NCBI GenBank assembly: GCA_012514785.1
Contig: JAAYZP010000198.1
Span: forward strand, 1 to 25,230
Direction of reading: 5' to 3'
Source: Propionibacterium sp.
GTDB taxonomy: Bacteria; Actinomycetota; Actinomycetes; Propionibacteriales; Propionibacteriaceae
DNA length: 25,230 bases
This document shows, piece after piece, positions 6,937 to 16,163 of the stretch (the first letter of the stretch is position 1; each line of letters begins with the position of its first letter). The notes beneath the pieces were generated by a model. It searched no databases. It had not been told where the DNA came from and worked only from the letters and a program-made list of their open reading frames with translations. The position numbers and the translations under genes are program-made.

Positions 6937-9570
6937 TCACACGAAGTCCCCGGTGCTCTCGATCCGCGGCGCTTCCACGGCGTCGATCGGGGCACCGGCC
7001 AATTGGGTCACCGGATAGGCGCCGCCCACCTGCACGACGACCAGCGCCACGTCGAGCCCGGCCGCGTCCACCTGGCGGATCGCGTCGCGCACGTTGCGCA
7101 CATCCAGCACGCTCGTCTCGTCGGCGAACATTCCGGACTGGAAGGAGTCCTGGCCCGCCTGGTCCGTGTCCAGCCCGGCGACGAAGTCGGTGCGGCGCAC
7201 CTCGGCGGCGGTGCCGTCGCGCGCGTCCCGCACGAGCACCCTGGACAGCAGGGTGTCGCGGGCATCCGCATCCGCGAGGGTGAGCTGCGCGATCTGGCCC
7301 TGGATCGTCGGCGACATCGAACGCGACGCCGCATGCTCCGCCATCGCCCGGCTCCAGCGCGAGAGCGCGGGCACGCCGTCGATGAGCGGGTCGTGCGCGA
7401 GCAGGGTCTGGTCGCCGGCGAGCTGGTGGCGCATCGCGCCGAGCGACGCGGGCAGCGTGGCGCGGAACTCGTTCCACGGGTCGGAGAGCCAGCCGACGGG
7501 GAACAGCCGGCCCCGCCAGCGGTTGGCGACCTCGTCGACGGCGTCCGGGTCGGGCTTGGCCACGCCGATCGCGTTGTTCAGCGGCAGGCCCTGGCCGACG
7601 TGCACGCTGCGCTCGGTGGCCTCCGACGGGTTGCCGTGCGGGGCGTGGAGGAAGGCGCCCAGCACGCGGGCCCAGTCGAGGTACTGCCGGTAGGCGCGGC
7701 TGACCAGCCGCAGGTCCTCCAACGCCTCGATGCGGTGCCGCTGGGCGTCCTCGAGCTCGGTGGAGGCGCGTTCCAGCCGGTAGACAGCCGCGTAGACGGC
7801 GGCGGAGGAGCGCATGTGCATGAGCGCGCCGGCCGACAGCCAGCCCGAGACGAGCAGGACGACGCCGAGCAGCAGCCACGGCCAGCCGATGACGCTGAGC
7901 GCGGTGAGCGCCACGAGGATCGCCAGCAGCGAGACGGCGACGCCGGACAGGACGCGCACCCGCATCGCGAGGTCGTCCTGCAGCTGTTCGACGTCGGCGG
8001 GCACCTCGGGCTGGGCGCTGAGGCGTCCCACCTTCTCGGTGAGCTCGTCCACCTCCACCAGCAGCGCTCGGTGCGCGTCGCCGAGGCGGCGGCCGACGTG
8101 GCCGGAGTAGGAGGCGCGCGCGGTCTCGGCCCACTGGCGTAGCCGGTTGCGTTCGGTGGTGATCGCCTGCCCCAGGTGCGGCTGGGTGCGGGCGAGGTAG
8201 TCGAGCCGGTCGAAGAGCCGGCCGACGGCGATGTCGTCGCCGGGCTGGATCTCCCAGTTGGGCAGGAACGCCGCCAGCGACGGCGGCAGGGTGAACGGAT
8301 CGTGCGGGCTGGGCGCCACGCGGGCCGTCGTCGCGACGATGGCGCGCTGCGTGCCCTGCGTCCAGGGGGCGAGGTCCGGCGAGCGGGTGCCGGCGTCGAG
8401 CAGGGTGAGCCCACCGTCGACGAAGTCGTGCCAGAGCTGCGGCTTCTGCGGCACCGGCGGGAGCTCGGAGGAGTCGGCGACGGTGCGCTTGATCACGGAC
8501 TCGAGCTGGCTCTCGTACTCGGCCCACGTCGCCGACGAGCCGTCGGCGCGCACGCCCCGGACCACGACGGCGTAGCCCGAGTCCGAGCCGCCGAATACGG
8601 CGTTCTGCACCGTGTTCGCGACGGCCTTGCGGGCCGCGTGCGTCACCGCGGCGACGAGCTGGCCCGGCGCCTTGAGCAGGGCGTCGCCCACGAAGTTCAG
8701 GAAGTTCAGGATCGCCTGCCAGGCGCCGATCTGCTTGGGGCGCGGCGGGGCGGTGGCGTGCCGCACGCGCGGCATCATGTCGGGATGCTTCTGGAAGAGG
8801 CGCTCGGCCATCCCGACGGCGCGGGGGGCCTCGTCGTCGACCGCGAGCGCGAACCCGGAGTCCACGCGCGGGGTCGGGTAGCGCTCGGAGACCGTGATGA
8901 GGCGCTCGCCGAGGGCGTGCTGCACCGAGCCCGACGACAGCGAGCGGCTGTACGCCCGGATCGGGGTGACCAACTGGCCGCTGGGGGTGGTGAGGCCGTC
9001 GAACGGGCCCTCCTTCTGGCCGGGCCAGAGCCCGAGCAGCGACGTCAGCGTGCCGGCGAGCAGCATGTACCAGCGCGGATCCGACGTCGAACGCCTGAGC
9101 GGCGCCGCGGCCCGGCCCGGGGCGCTCGACTCCTCCGGCGAGACGGCGAGGTTGTGCCAGCCGAACATCACCAGCGAGCGGCGCTGCCACTCGGCCCCCG
9201 GGCTGCCCGCGGAGACGCACAGCTGCGTGAACTGCGCGCCCGGGGCCGTGGACTGGAGCGCGCCCAGCACGCCCATGGCCTGGTCCTGCGCGACGGCCGA
9301 CTCCTCCTCGTCGACGACGCCCACCACCGCCACCCGCACCCGGCGGCTCGGCGTGTTGGCGAGGTCCTGCTGCAGCGCGACGCCGAACCGGTCGTCGAGC
9401 CCCAGCACGGTGGCGGGGATCGCGGCTTCGCCGTCGCGCACGGAGTCGAGGTCGACGACGCGGCACGGGTTGACCAGCCCCTGGATGGTCCAGTCGTGCA
9501 GGATCGCCTGCAGCGCGACGGCCACCGGCCGCCGCGCCGCGATGACGACGTACTCAGATCCAGACGTCAC
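6937..9570 (-). CDS. 877-residue protein with coiled coil and membrane hairpin, unknown family
   Basis: I do not recognise this family. The first ~130 residues alternate strands and helices (VVIAA, VRVAVVGVVDEEES) like a Rossmann-type alpha/beta domain, but no clear nucleotide-binding motif is visible. A long middle region follows. Residues ~480-535 are helical with coiled-coil character, two hydrophobic helices lie at about 535-553 and 556-578, and a second coiled stretch follows to ~625. That gives a membrane hairpin with both large ends on the same, cytoplasmic, side. The C-terminus (~650-877) is again alpha/beta. The start is GTG; it overlaps the tubulin-like gene by 17 bases with a weak GGGGGCGAG upstream. 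Its position next to the tubulin-like gene suggests it tethers that protein to the membrane. Confidence 0.75.
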   Translation of the reverse strand: MTSGSEYVVIAARRPVAVALQAILHDWTIQGLVNPCRVVDLDSVRDGEAAIPATVLGLDDRFGVALQQDLANTPSRRVRVAVVGVVDEEESAVAQDQAMGVLGALQSTAPGAQFTQLCVSAGSPGAEWQRRSLVMFGWHNLAVSPEESSAPGRAAAPLRRSTSDPRWYMLLAGTLTSLLGLWPGQKEGPFDGLTTPSGQLVTPIRAYSRSLSSGSVQHALGERLITVSERYPTPRVDSGFALAVDDEAPRAVGMAERLFQKHPDMMPRVRHATAPPRPKQIGAWQAILNFLNFVGDALLKAPGQLVAAVTHAARKAVANTVQNAVFGGSDSGYAVVVRGVRADGSSATWAEYESQLESVIKRTVADSSELPPVPQKPQLWHDFVDGGLTLLDAGTRSPDLAPWTQGTQRAIVATTARVAPSPHDPFTLPPSLAAFLPNWEIQPGDDIAVGRLFDRLDYLARTQPHLGQAITTERNRLRQWAETARASYSGHVGRRLGDAHRALLVEVDELTEKVGRLSAQPEVPADVEQLQDDLAMRVRVLSGVAVSLLAILVALTALSVIGWPWLLLGVVLLVSGWLSAGALMHMRSSAAVYAAVYRLERASTELEDAQRHRIEALEDLRLVSRAYRQYLDWARVLGAFLHAPHGNPSEATERSVHVGQGLPLNNAIGVAKPDPDAVDEVANRWRGRLFPVGWLSDPWNEFRATLPASLGAMRHQLAGDQTLLAHDPLIDGVPALSRWSRAMAEHAASRSMSPTIQGQIAQLTLADADARDTLLSRVLVRDARDGTAAEVRRTDFVAGLDTDQAGQDSFQSGMFADETSVLDVRNVRDAIRQVDAAGLDVALVVVQVGGAYPVTQLAGAPIDAVEAPRIESTGDFV

Positions 9571-12500
9571 TGCTCGCCCCCACCGAATCGTCGATCGCCG
9601 CCGCCTCGATCATCTGCTTGAGCAGGTGCAGCGCCGGGAGCGCGTGCGGCGCCAGCTCGGACATGAGGCTCATCTGCCGCATCTTCGGCAGCGTCAGCCC
9701 CAGCTGGTAGGCGGTCACGTTGGACTCGTTGATGTTGCCGGCCGCGTCCGCCTGGCCCCACTGCTCCGCGTACATGTGGCGCAGCCCGTCCACCCACTTG
9801 GTGGCTTCGTTCGCCCGCGCGGCGGCGACGGTGCCCGTCGCGTCCGCCTCGGCGCGGGTGAGCACCGGCGACGGGCCGTCGGAGACGAGCGGCGACCCGT
9901 CCTGCTGCATGGGCTTGTCGAAGAACGCGGCCCGCAGGAGCTCGACGCCGTTCCACGACTCGATGTCGCCGGAGTGGGCGTTGGAGTCGGCCCCGTCGAC
10001 GAGCCGGCGCAGCGCGTCGTAGGTGGCCAGCGGGGTGAGCTCGGAGTCGCCCACGCAGCGCACGAACGCCCAGGCGTGGCTCATCAGCTGCGCGGCGAGC
10101 ACGTCGTGCGCGGAGCGGATCTGCGTGTCCTCGCTGGTCAGCAGGTCGCCGAAGTGCACCCAGCCCTCGGGCGAGCTGACCGCGGCGCGGCCGGTGCTGT
10201 CCTGGCGCACGAGGCCGACGAGCCGGCCCAGGTACCAGCCGGCGATGACGCGCTCCAGCTCGTCGGAGGACATCGCGATCGACGCCGACAGCGGGCGGGT
10301 GCGCTTCCACTGCCACAGGTTGCGCTGCGCGATCAGCGGCGCCTTCGCCCAGCGCGACTGGATCGGCTCCAGCAGCGAGGTGAAGCACAGCGGCGAGACC
10401 TTCTGGTACGAGCCGAACACGTTGACCTTGCCGGCGCTGGAGATGGTGCCCACGAGCGAGTCGTCGAAGTTCTCGACGCTGGTGGGGTCCAGCGACGCGT
10501 TGGCGCGCAGCCGCTGCAGCACGTCCCGGCTGACCGGGTGGTCGCCGCCGATCGGGATGTCCGAGAAGGAGTAGACGAACTTGATGTCGGTGCCGTGCAG
10601 GCGCTGGGCCATGTTGATGTCGATGCCGACGACGGGCTTCGCCTTCTCCATCGTCTCGATGAGCTTCGTCGCGAAGCTCTCCTGCCGCTGCTGGCGGTCG
10701 ATCGCGGTCACGCCCGGGTCGTCGAGGTAGTCCGAGATGGACTGCCCCGCGAAGGCGGCGAACACGTCGCCGCGGGCGCTGAGGCGGGCGGTGGCGCGCC
10801 CCAGGAGGTCGGCGTGCGACATGAGCAGCGTGTAGTTGGGCTTCGCCTCGGGTGTGGGTTGGCCGTCGACGGCGCGGCTCGGCAGCGCTGAAGGCCGCCA
10901 GTGGCTGACCTGGCGGAGCACCTCGTACTCCTGCTTGGCGCCGGTGGTCTCCCACTGCCCGCCCGACATCTCCGCGCGGATCTTCGACAGCGACTGCCCG
11001 TAGTCCATCGTGCTGTTCGCGGAGGCGACGACGTCGCTGCGGAACTGGCTGGGAAAGTCGTCGGCGGTGGTCAGCAGCACCTCGTTCTCGGCGTGGTTGA
11101 ACCGCAGCGGCACGCGGTCCGACTCGTCGGGCCAGTCGGCGAACGTGTCGGAGCTGAGCTGCGCGAGGCCCGCGCCGGAGGCGGTGCGCGCGCGCTCCAC
11201 CTCCAGCAGGCGCAGGGCGTCGTTGGACGCCTTCTCCAGCGAGCCGAGCACGTCGACCGCGTAGGCCCGCAGCACGTTCGCCGCGATGCGGGCGCCCTCG
11301 AGGCGCAGCGTGCGCTCCATCGAGTTGGCCAGCGAGCGCTGCACCATCTGCCCGATCGGGTGGTTCATGTCGACGGTCTTCTTGCCCAGGCTCTGGGCCT
11401 GCTGCGCGACGGCCGGGTCGAGCGCGACGGGGTCCGCACCGTCGGCCTCGGTGCCGGCGGAGGCGAGCTGGCCGATGATCTGGTCGGCGTACATCCTGAC
11501 ACGGCTCATCAGCTCGCGCCCGTACGGCAGGCCGAACTGGCCGACGACGCGCAGGAACTCGGCCTTGGCCGCACCCTCGAGCTGGTAGGCCCAGCTCTCC
11601 GCCCACGCGTAGGCGCCGCGCTGCAGGTGCGCGCGGGCCTGCTCGCGCAGGGGGTTCAGGGTGGCGGTGACGGTGGAGATCCACTGCGACGCGGGGGCGG
11701 CGCCGGCGTTGCCGAGCATCCCGTAGGCGGGGCCGCACGCCTCGCGCGCGACGGCCTCCCACTGCTGGCGGGGGAACGCGACCGACTGGAACCAGTCCGG
11801 CGCGGGGTGGTTCGGCTGCGGCAGCCCCATGTAGTTCAGCGACGCGCCCCACTGGTTGTCCATCAGCTGGCGCAGCTGGTCGTTGCCGGGCAGCTGGCTC
11901 GTGGGGTTGATGTGCCCGGAGACGAGGTGCTCCGAGGCTGCGCGCGAGAGCCGCTGGCCGGCGTAGTCGAGGTAGCGGTCGCGGCCCAGCGACAGGCTGG
12001 CGAAGCCGAGCGACCCGAACGGCAGCGCGAGCGGGTCGACGCGCCAGCCGAACTTCTGGTTGAGCGCCGTGAGCGGGTTGGGGTTGCCGAGCATGAAGTC
12101 GAGGTACTGGCGCGACGCCCGCTCGGAGAGGATGGTGCCAGCCAGCGCGCGGGCGATGCCGCGGTAGACGCTCTCCTGCGAGCCGTCGCCGAAGTAGGCG
12201 CCCGAGCCGCCGATCTTCGAGCCGATCGGGAACACGCGCGCGAACGGCGGCGTGTTGGTGTTCAGCGGGATGCCGAGGCTGGCGTAGGTGGCGGCGTCGA
12301 AGCCCTCGGAGGTGCGGGCGATCGCCGCGATGATCTCGGGCAGCGCGGCCATGGCGTTGCCCTCGACGTTGGCGCGCTTGCCCTCGTCGAGCTGCGCGAA
12401 CACGTCGGCGGTGTAGAGGAAGGCACCGATGTTCTGGCTCTTCACGCCGGGCAGCGTGCCGAGCAGGCGGGCGACGTCGAGGAACATCGACGAGCCGGAG

Positions 12501-13033
12501 CCGCCGGCCATGGAGCCGACGATGATCGGGATGATCACCTCGGAGGACTGCTCGGCGGTGGGGATCTGCCCCCAGGCGCCGGGCGCGACGGACTTGGCCT
12601 GGGCCCGCACGAGCGTCTCGCGGAGCTGCGCGAGCCGCGGCAGGGTGAGCATGCGGCCCACCGCGCGGTATTGGCCGGCGCCGGAGGTGACGGGGATGGT
12701 GTTGGCGGCGGCGGGGTTGCGCGGCGCCCAGCCGGAGAGCCCGACGTAGTTCTTGTCCTTGCTGCTCAGCTGCGCCTCGACGGTGTTGGCCGTCTGCAGG
12801 AACGAGTTCGACGGCGAGGAGAACGACAGGTACTGGCCGCCCATGTCCTGGATGTTGCCCAGCGGCTCGGGGCCGCGGTCGGGGTCGACCGGGACGTCGA
12901 TGTGCACGAACTGCCAGGCATCCGGGAGCTCCGAGATACCCCGTGAGCGCAGGTCCGCCCGCAGTTGGTCGATCAGGAGCCTCAGCGTGGTGCCACCGGA
13001 GCCACCACAGCCGACGATCAGGAATCTACGCAC
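9554..13033 (-). CDS. Tubulin-like protein (Tubulin_2-type)
   Basis: 1159 residues, the longest intact gene here. The N-terminus is a dinucleotide/GTP-binding Rossmann start, GCGGSGG at residues 8-14. SGAGQYRAVGR at 117-127 corresponds to an early loop of tubulin-like GTPases, and AGGSGSS at 176-182, after a hydrophobic strand, matches the tubulin/FtsZ glycine-rich T4 loop. VEGNAMAALPE near 223-233 supplies the Asn expected to contact guanine. The remaining ~900 residues form a long, mostly helical C-terminal region of no known function. Bacterial tubulin-like proteins of this size are known in actinobacteria but poorly studied. The start is GTG with GAGGA about 9 bases upstream, 41 bases after the vWA gene. 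A tubulin-type GTPase probably makes the module's filament or nucleotide switch; polymerisation is untested. Confidence 0.82.
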   Translation of the reverse strand: MRRFLIVGCGGSGGTTLRLLIDQLRADLRSRGISELPDAWQFVHIDVPVDPDRGPEPLGNIQDMGGQYLSFSSPSNSFLQTANTVEAQLSSKDKNYVGLSGWAPRNPAAANTIPVTSGAGQYRAVGRMLTLPRLAQLRETLVRAQAKSVAPGAWGQIPTAEQSSEVIIPIIVGSMAGGSGSSMFLDVARLLGTLPGVKSQNIGAFLYTADVFAQLDEGKRANVEGNAMAALPEIIAAIARTSEGFDAATYASLGIPLNTNTPPFARVFPIGSKIGGSGAYFGDGSQESVYRGIARALAGTILSERASRQYLDFMLGNPNPLTALNQKFGWRVDPLALPFGSLGFASLSLGRDRYLDYAGQRLSRAASEHLVSGHINPTSQLPGNDQLRQLMDNQWGASLNYMGLPQPNHPAPDWFQSVAFPRQQWEAVAREACGPAYGMLGNAGAAPASQWISTVTATLNPLREQARAHLQRGAYAWAESWAYQLEGAAKAEFLRVVGQFGLPYGRELMSRVRMYADQIIGQLASAGTEADGADPVALDPAVAQQAQSLGKKTVDMNHPIGQMVQRSLANSMERTLRLEGARIAANVLRAYAVDVLGSLEKASNDALRLLEVERARTASGAGLAQLSSDTFADWPDESDRVPLRFNHAENEVLLTTADDFPSQFRSDVVASANSTMDYGQSLSKIRAEMSGGQWETTGAKQEYEVLRQVSHWRPSALPSRAVDGQPTPEAKPNYTLLMSHADLLGRATARLSARGDVFAAFAGQSISDYLDDPGVTAIDRQQRQESFATKLIETMEKAKPVVGIDINMAQRLHGTDIKFVYSFSDIPIGGDHPVSRDVLQRLRANASLDPTSVENFDDSLVGTISSAGKVNVFGSYQKVSPLCFTSLLEPIQSRWAKAPLIAQRNLWQWKRTRPLSASIAMSSDELERVIAGWYLGRLVGLVRQDSTGRAAVSSPEGWVHFGDLLTSEDTQIRSAHDVLAAQLMSHAWAFVRCVGDSELTPLATYDALRRLVDGADSNAHSGDIESWNGVELLRAAFFDKPMQQDGSPLVSDGPSPVLTRAEADATGTVAAARANEATKWVDGLRHMYAEQWGQADAAGNINESNVTAYQLGLTLPKMRQMSLMSELAPHALPALHLLKQMIEAAAIDDSVGASSDVWI

Positions 13034-13074
13034 GTGTTATGTCCTCACTCGAGTTCGGGCGCTTGCAGTACTTC

Positions 13075-15732
13075 TTACCAGCCCGCCCCACCGCGGGCGG
13101 GGCCTTGGGACGGGTTGGGTGGGGGTGCCGGGGGCGGGTTCGACCACGGGTTCGACGGCGGCGCCTGCGGCGGGTTGGCCCACGGGTCGCGCGCGGCCGG
13201 TCCGGGCGGGCCGGCGGGGCCGCCGCCCCAGGGGTCGTGCCGCGGCGGCTGCGCGTCGGGCGGGAGCCCCTCCCGGAGCCCGGCCACGGCGTCGCGGATG
13301 TTGGCGCGCACGTCGTCGAGGAGTTCGTCGAGCCCGGGCGCGCCGGGGCCGGTGTAGACGGTGACGACGACGTTGCCGGTGTGGGGCGCGTTCGGGTCGA
13401 GCGCGACGGTCCAGTTGCCCTGCACCGCCAGCGGGAGCTTCGCGAGGTCGCCCTTGCTGGTCATCGCGGTGCGGCCGCCGACCGCCCTGCCCGGCTGCTC
13501 GACGACGACGTAGCCCGGCTCCGTGAGCGCCAGCCCCATCTTGGCCTGCAGGGTGGTGCCGGCGACGTCGACGCGTCGGCGGTTGCCCGTCAGATGGGCC
13601 ATCTGCATCTGCGCGACGTCGATGTTGATGCCGCCGTCGGTGAAGGCGCGCGTGTCGTCGACGGGGCCGGTGACCCGGCCGGCGAGCACGGCGGTGCCGG
13701 GGATCTTCGCGGTGAGGTACTTGGTCAGGTAGAGGATGCCGACGGGGATCGCGATGCCGAGCAGCGTGATCCCGATCAGGGTGCCCCAGAGCACCGGCTG
13801 CGACGCGGGGCGGCGCATCTGGAGGTCGAAGTCGAGGCTGACCGCGATCGGCTCGGCGGCGCTCGGGGAGGTGAGCCACACCTCGGTCTCGCCGACGAGG
13901 GCGCCGTTGCCGACGTCGCCGGGGCTGAGCGTGAGTTCGAGGCCGGTGGTGGAGCAGTTGGCCTCGTCGGTGGCCGGGGAGGTGAGGGTCGCGGCGTCCA
14001 GGCCCTGCGGGTAGCCGGTGAAGCGGGTCTCCCCGCCGAGCCAGACGCAGCCGTCGCCCTCGAGGGGCACCGTGACGGTGACGGGGTCGGCGGACTCGGT
14101 CTCGCCGAACGAGACCCGCGAGGCGATCGTCGGGAACTCCTCGGGCGGCAGCACCGTGAGCGGGAAGGTCATGCGGATGGGCTCGAGTTGGGTGCCCTCG
14201 ACGGCGTCCGCGCCGGTCCCCCAGGAGCTCGTCGTGATGTCGAGCGAGACCCACAGCTGGCGCGGGCCGGGCGCGAGGTCGGCGAGTGTGATCGGCAGCG
14301 GCGCGGTCATGTCGTCGCGGACGAGGTCGGTGGCCAGCGGTTGCGGGTCGCCCGGGCCGAGCAGGGCGACGCTCAGGAACGTCTGCTCGGAGAGCGTGGC
14401 GGGGTCGATGGCGTTGCCCTCGCCGTCCACCAGCCCGAGCTGCAGCTCCGCGGGCCCGGCGCCCGAGCGGAGCGTGACGTCGCGGTTCACCCAGGTGGGG
14501 GCGATGTCGCCGTAGAGGCGCAGGGTGGACTGGGCGGGGTCGGCGGTGGCGCTCGGGGCGACGAAGACGAGCCCCCAGGGGCCCACCCATTCCTCGCTCT
14601 GGCCGTCGCGGGTGAGTTCGATGGACAGGGTGCGTTCGCTCAGCCACTGCCATTCCAGCTCGGCGCCGGGCAGTGTGGCCGAGGTGCCGTCGCGGGTGAG
14701 CTCGGCGATCTCGCCGTCGCGGGTGCGCACGAGGATGCGGGTGCCCTCGACGGGTGCCTGGGCCAGGCCCTGCACCTTGCCGATCGAGCCGTCGAGGACG
14801 AACGTGCGGGTGCCCTCGGCGCACTCCGTATCGACGCAGACGGCTGTCTCCTCGACGTCGCCGCCCTCGTGCAGCACCTGGTCGAAGGCGAGGAGGAGCT
14901 CGTCGACGTCGGTGGCCATGTGGAACTCGCCCGGCGGGGGTTCGGTGATGTCGCCGCAGCCCTCGCCGGTGGCGAAGCCGCGCATGAGGTCGAAGGTGGC
15001 GGGGTCGAGATCGACCGCGAGCCCGATGCCGAGCGTGACGATGTCCATCGAGCGGAGCTGGTCCGCGGACCCGCCGGGGCGGCAGAGGTCCTGGGCGCCG
15101 GCGTCGCGCGCCGCGGCGGCCTCCTCCGGGGTCCGCATCTGGTTGTCCGGCGCGTACGGCTTCAGCCCGCCCCAGTCCTCGATGCGCTGGTCGTTGATGC
15201 GGCGCGTGACGACGTATTCGCCGTCGGAGAACCAGATCATGAGGGCGCAGTCCTGGCCCTCGCCGGTGGAGACGCGGCCGGCGAGCTCCTGGCGGGCGCC
15301 GTCGACGGCGTTCCAGTAGTCGGTCTCCTGGCCGTCGCTGCGGTCGGCGTAGGCGTCGAGGTCGGCGGTGATGGTGCCGACGTTGGACCCGGTCAGCGGG
15401 GTCCAGTCGAGCGAGCGTTCGTAGACGTGATCGAAGCCGGCGATGGCGACGTCGGTGTTCGCCTCCGGGAGGGCGTCCATGGAGGCGGCGAGCTGGTTGA
15501 CCAGGTACTTCGCGGCGGTGACGCGGGCGTTGGAGGGGTCGGTCTCCCGCACGGAGGTGGAGCGGTCGAACAGCATCAGCACGCTGCCCTGGCCGCCGCC
15601 GCGCACGCAGGCGCCGAAGCGCTCCAGCGGGGAGTCGCCCACCTCGTCGGCCGCGGCCTGCGGCGCGCTCACCAGCGGCACGAGGACGACGGCCGCGAAG
15701 AGCGCCACGAGCAGGGCGCGCAGCCGCCTCAC
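13075..15732 (-). CDS. Secreted membrane-anchored vWA protein with Pro-rich cytoplasmic tail
   Basis: 885 residues. The N-terminus is a signal peptide (MRRLRALL, hydrophobic core, cleavage near APQAAA). A vWA domain follows: strand VLMLF, MIDAS motif DRSTS starting at D56, a Thr in QETDYWNA, and the WFSDGE strand with D170. Several beta-sandwich domains continue to about residue 640. One membrane helix lies at ~647-670. A cytoplasmic domain and a tail with three [DN]PW repeats and poly-Pro follow, ending GGAGW. So vWA faces outside and the tail faces in. The start is GTG in a GTGA overlap with the upstream gene; the signal peptide begins exactly there, while the longer frame is Arg-rich. It likely senses or binds an extracellular partner and transmits it to the cytoplasmic tubulin/GTPase parts. 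Confidence 0.82.
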   Translation of the reverse strand: MRRLRALLVALFAAVVLVPLVSAPQAAADEVGDSPLERFGACVRGGGQGSVLMLFDRSTSVRETDPSNARVTAAKYLVNQLAASMDALPEANTDVAIAGFDHVYERSLDWTPLTGSNVGTITADLDAYADRSDGQETDYWNAVDGARQELAGRVSTGEGQDCALMIWFSDGEYVVTRRINDQRIEDWGGLKPYAPDNQMRTPEEAAAARDAGAQDLCRPGGSADQLRSMDIVTLGIGLAVDLDPATFDLMRGFATGEGCGDITEPPPGEFHMATDVDELLLAFDQVLHEGGDVEETAVCVDTECAEGTRTFVLDGSIGKVQGLAQAPVEGTRILVRTRDGEIAELTRDGTSATLPGAELEWQWLSERTLSIELTRDGQSEEWVGPWGLVFVAPSATADPAQSTLRLYGDIAPTWVNRDVTLRSGAGPAELQLGLVDGEGNAIDPATLSEQTFLSVALLGPGDPQPLATDLVRDDMTAPLPITLADLAPGPRQLWVSLDITTSSWGTGADAVEGTQLEPIRMTFPLTVLPPEEFPTIASRVSFGETESADPVTVTVPLEGDGCVWLGGETRFTGYPQGLDAATLTSPATDEANCSTTGLELTLSPGDVGNGALVGETEVWLTSPSAAEPIAVSLDFDLQMRRPASQPVLWGTLIGITLLGIAIPVGILYLTKYLTAKIPGTAVLAGRVTGPVDDTRAFTDGGINIDVAQMQMAHLTGNRRRVDVAGTTLQAKMGLALTEPGYVVVEQPGRAVGGRTAMTSKGDLAKLPLAVQGNWTVALDPNAPHTGNVVVTVYTGPGAPGLDELLDDVRANIRDAVAGLREGLPPDAQPPRHDPWGGGPAGPPGPAARDPWANPPQAPPSNPWSNPPPAPPPNPSQGPARGGAGW

Positions 15733-16142
15733 GTCCACACCCCGCGGGCGACGTCGTTGGCGATGAGCCAGGCGCCCGCCGCGACGGCGACGAGCGCGAG
15801 GATGATGGCGGCGCGTCGCCCCCAGTCGGCGAAGGCCGAGGGGGTGTACCAGCCGGATTCCTGCCGCTTGGCGTCGGCGGCGGTGAACAGTGCGATCGCG
15901 GAGATGGAGAGCACCCCGATGATCCAGGCGACCAGGCCGATGGTGGCGCCGTCGAGGATGAGCGCGACGACGATGCCCGCGACGGCGAGCCCGAGGCTCA
16001 CCAGCAGCCAGGTCAGCGGGGGCTTGTTGGGTTCGACGAACTCCACCTCGCGCTGGTCCTGGCCGTAGGCAGCACTCTGGGCGTGCGCGTCGAACCGGGG
16101 CGGTGGCGACGACCATCCCCCATCTGGTGCGGACCAACTCAT
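15729..16142 (-). CDS. Small three-helix membrane protein, first gene of the operon
   Basis: 137 residues. A short cytoplasmic N-terminus rich in Trp, Pro and Gly (DGGWSSPPP) is followed by three hydrophobic helices, at about 43-62, 66-87 and 108-128. No known family is recognised. The ATG at 16142 is chosen because a -10-like TAGAGT lies exactly 7 bases upstream, giving a leaderless start, and because the longer upstream frame does not look coding. The stop overlaps the vWA gene start as GTGA, so the two should be made together. It is probably an accessory membrane subunit for the vWA protein. Confidence 0.72.
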   Translation of the reverse strand: MSWSAPDGGWSSPPPRFDAHAQSAAYGQDQREVEFVEPNKPPLTWLLVSLGLAVAGIVVALILDGATIGLVAWIIGVLSISAIALFTAADAKRQESGWYTPSAFADWGRRAAIILALVAVAAGAWLIANDVARGVWT

Positions 16143-16155
16143 GGCGACGACTCTA
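16143..16155 (-). promoter_or_regulatory. Leaderless promoter of the ten-gene operon
   Basis: On the minus strand, TAGAGT (16155 to 16150) is followed by CGTCGCC and the ATG at 16142. This spacing puts the transcription start at or next to the ATG. A weak -35-like TCGGCA lies 17 bases upstream of the -10. The same TAGnnT, 7 bases, ATG arrangement precedes deoC and dcd in this window, which raises confidence. Confidence 0.5.
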
Positions 16156-16163
16156 GCGGAGAG

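Noticed and set aside
6923..9466. 847-residue minus-strand frame overlapping the 877-residue gene
   Set aside because: It is an Arg/Ala/Pro-rich shifted reading; the chosen frame has balanced composition, membrane helices and proper junctions.
13034..13074. Internal promoter before the tubulin-like gene
   Set aside because: Only a weak CATAAC without a -35; the 41-base gap has a ribosome-binding site and is better read as intra-operon.
12943..16068. Very long plus-strand open frame opposite the vWA gene (and similar ones at 1977-4061, 4012-6345, 10901-12946)
   Set aside because: These are opposite well-supported minus-strand genes, are Arg/Gly/His/Asp-rich low-complexity translations, show no domain, and are expected by codon bias in very GC-rich DNA.
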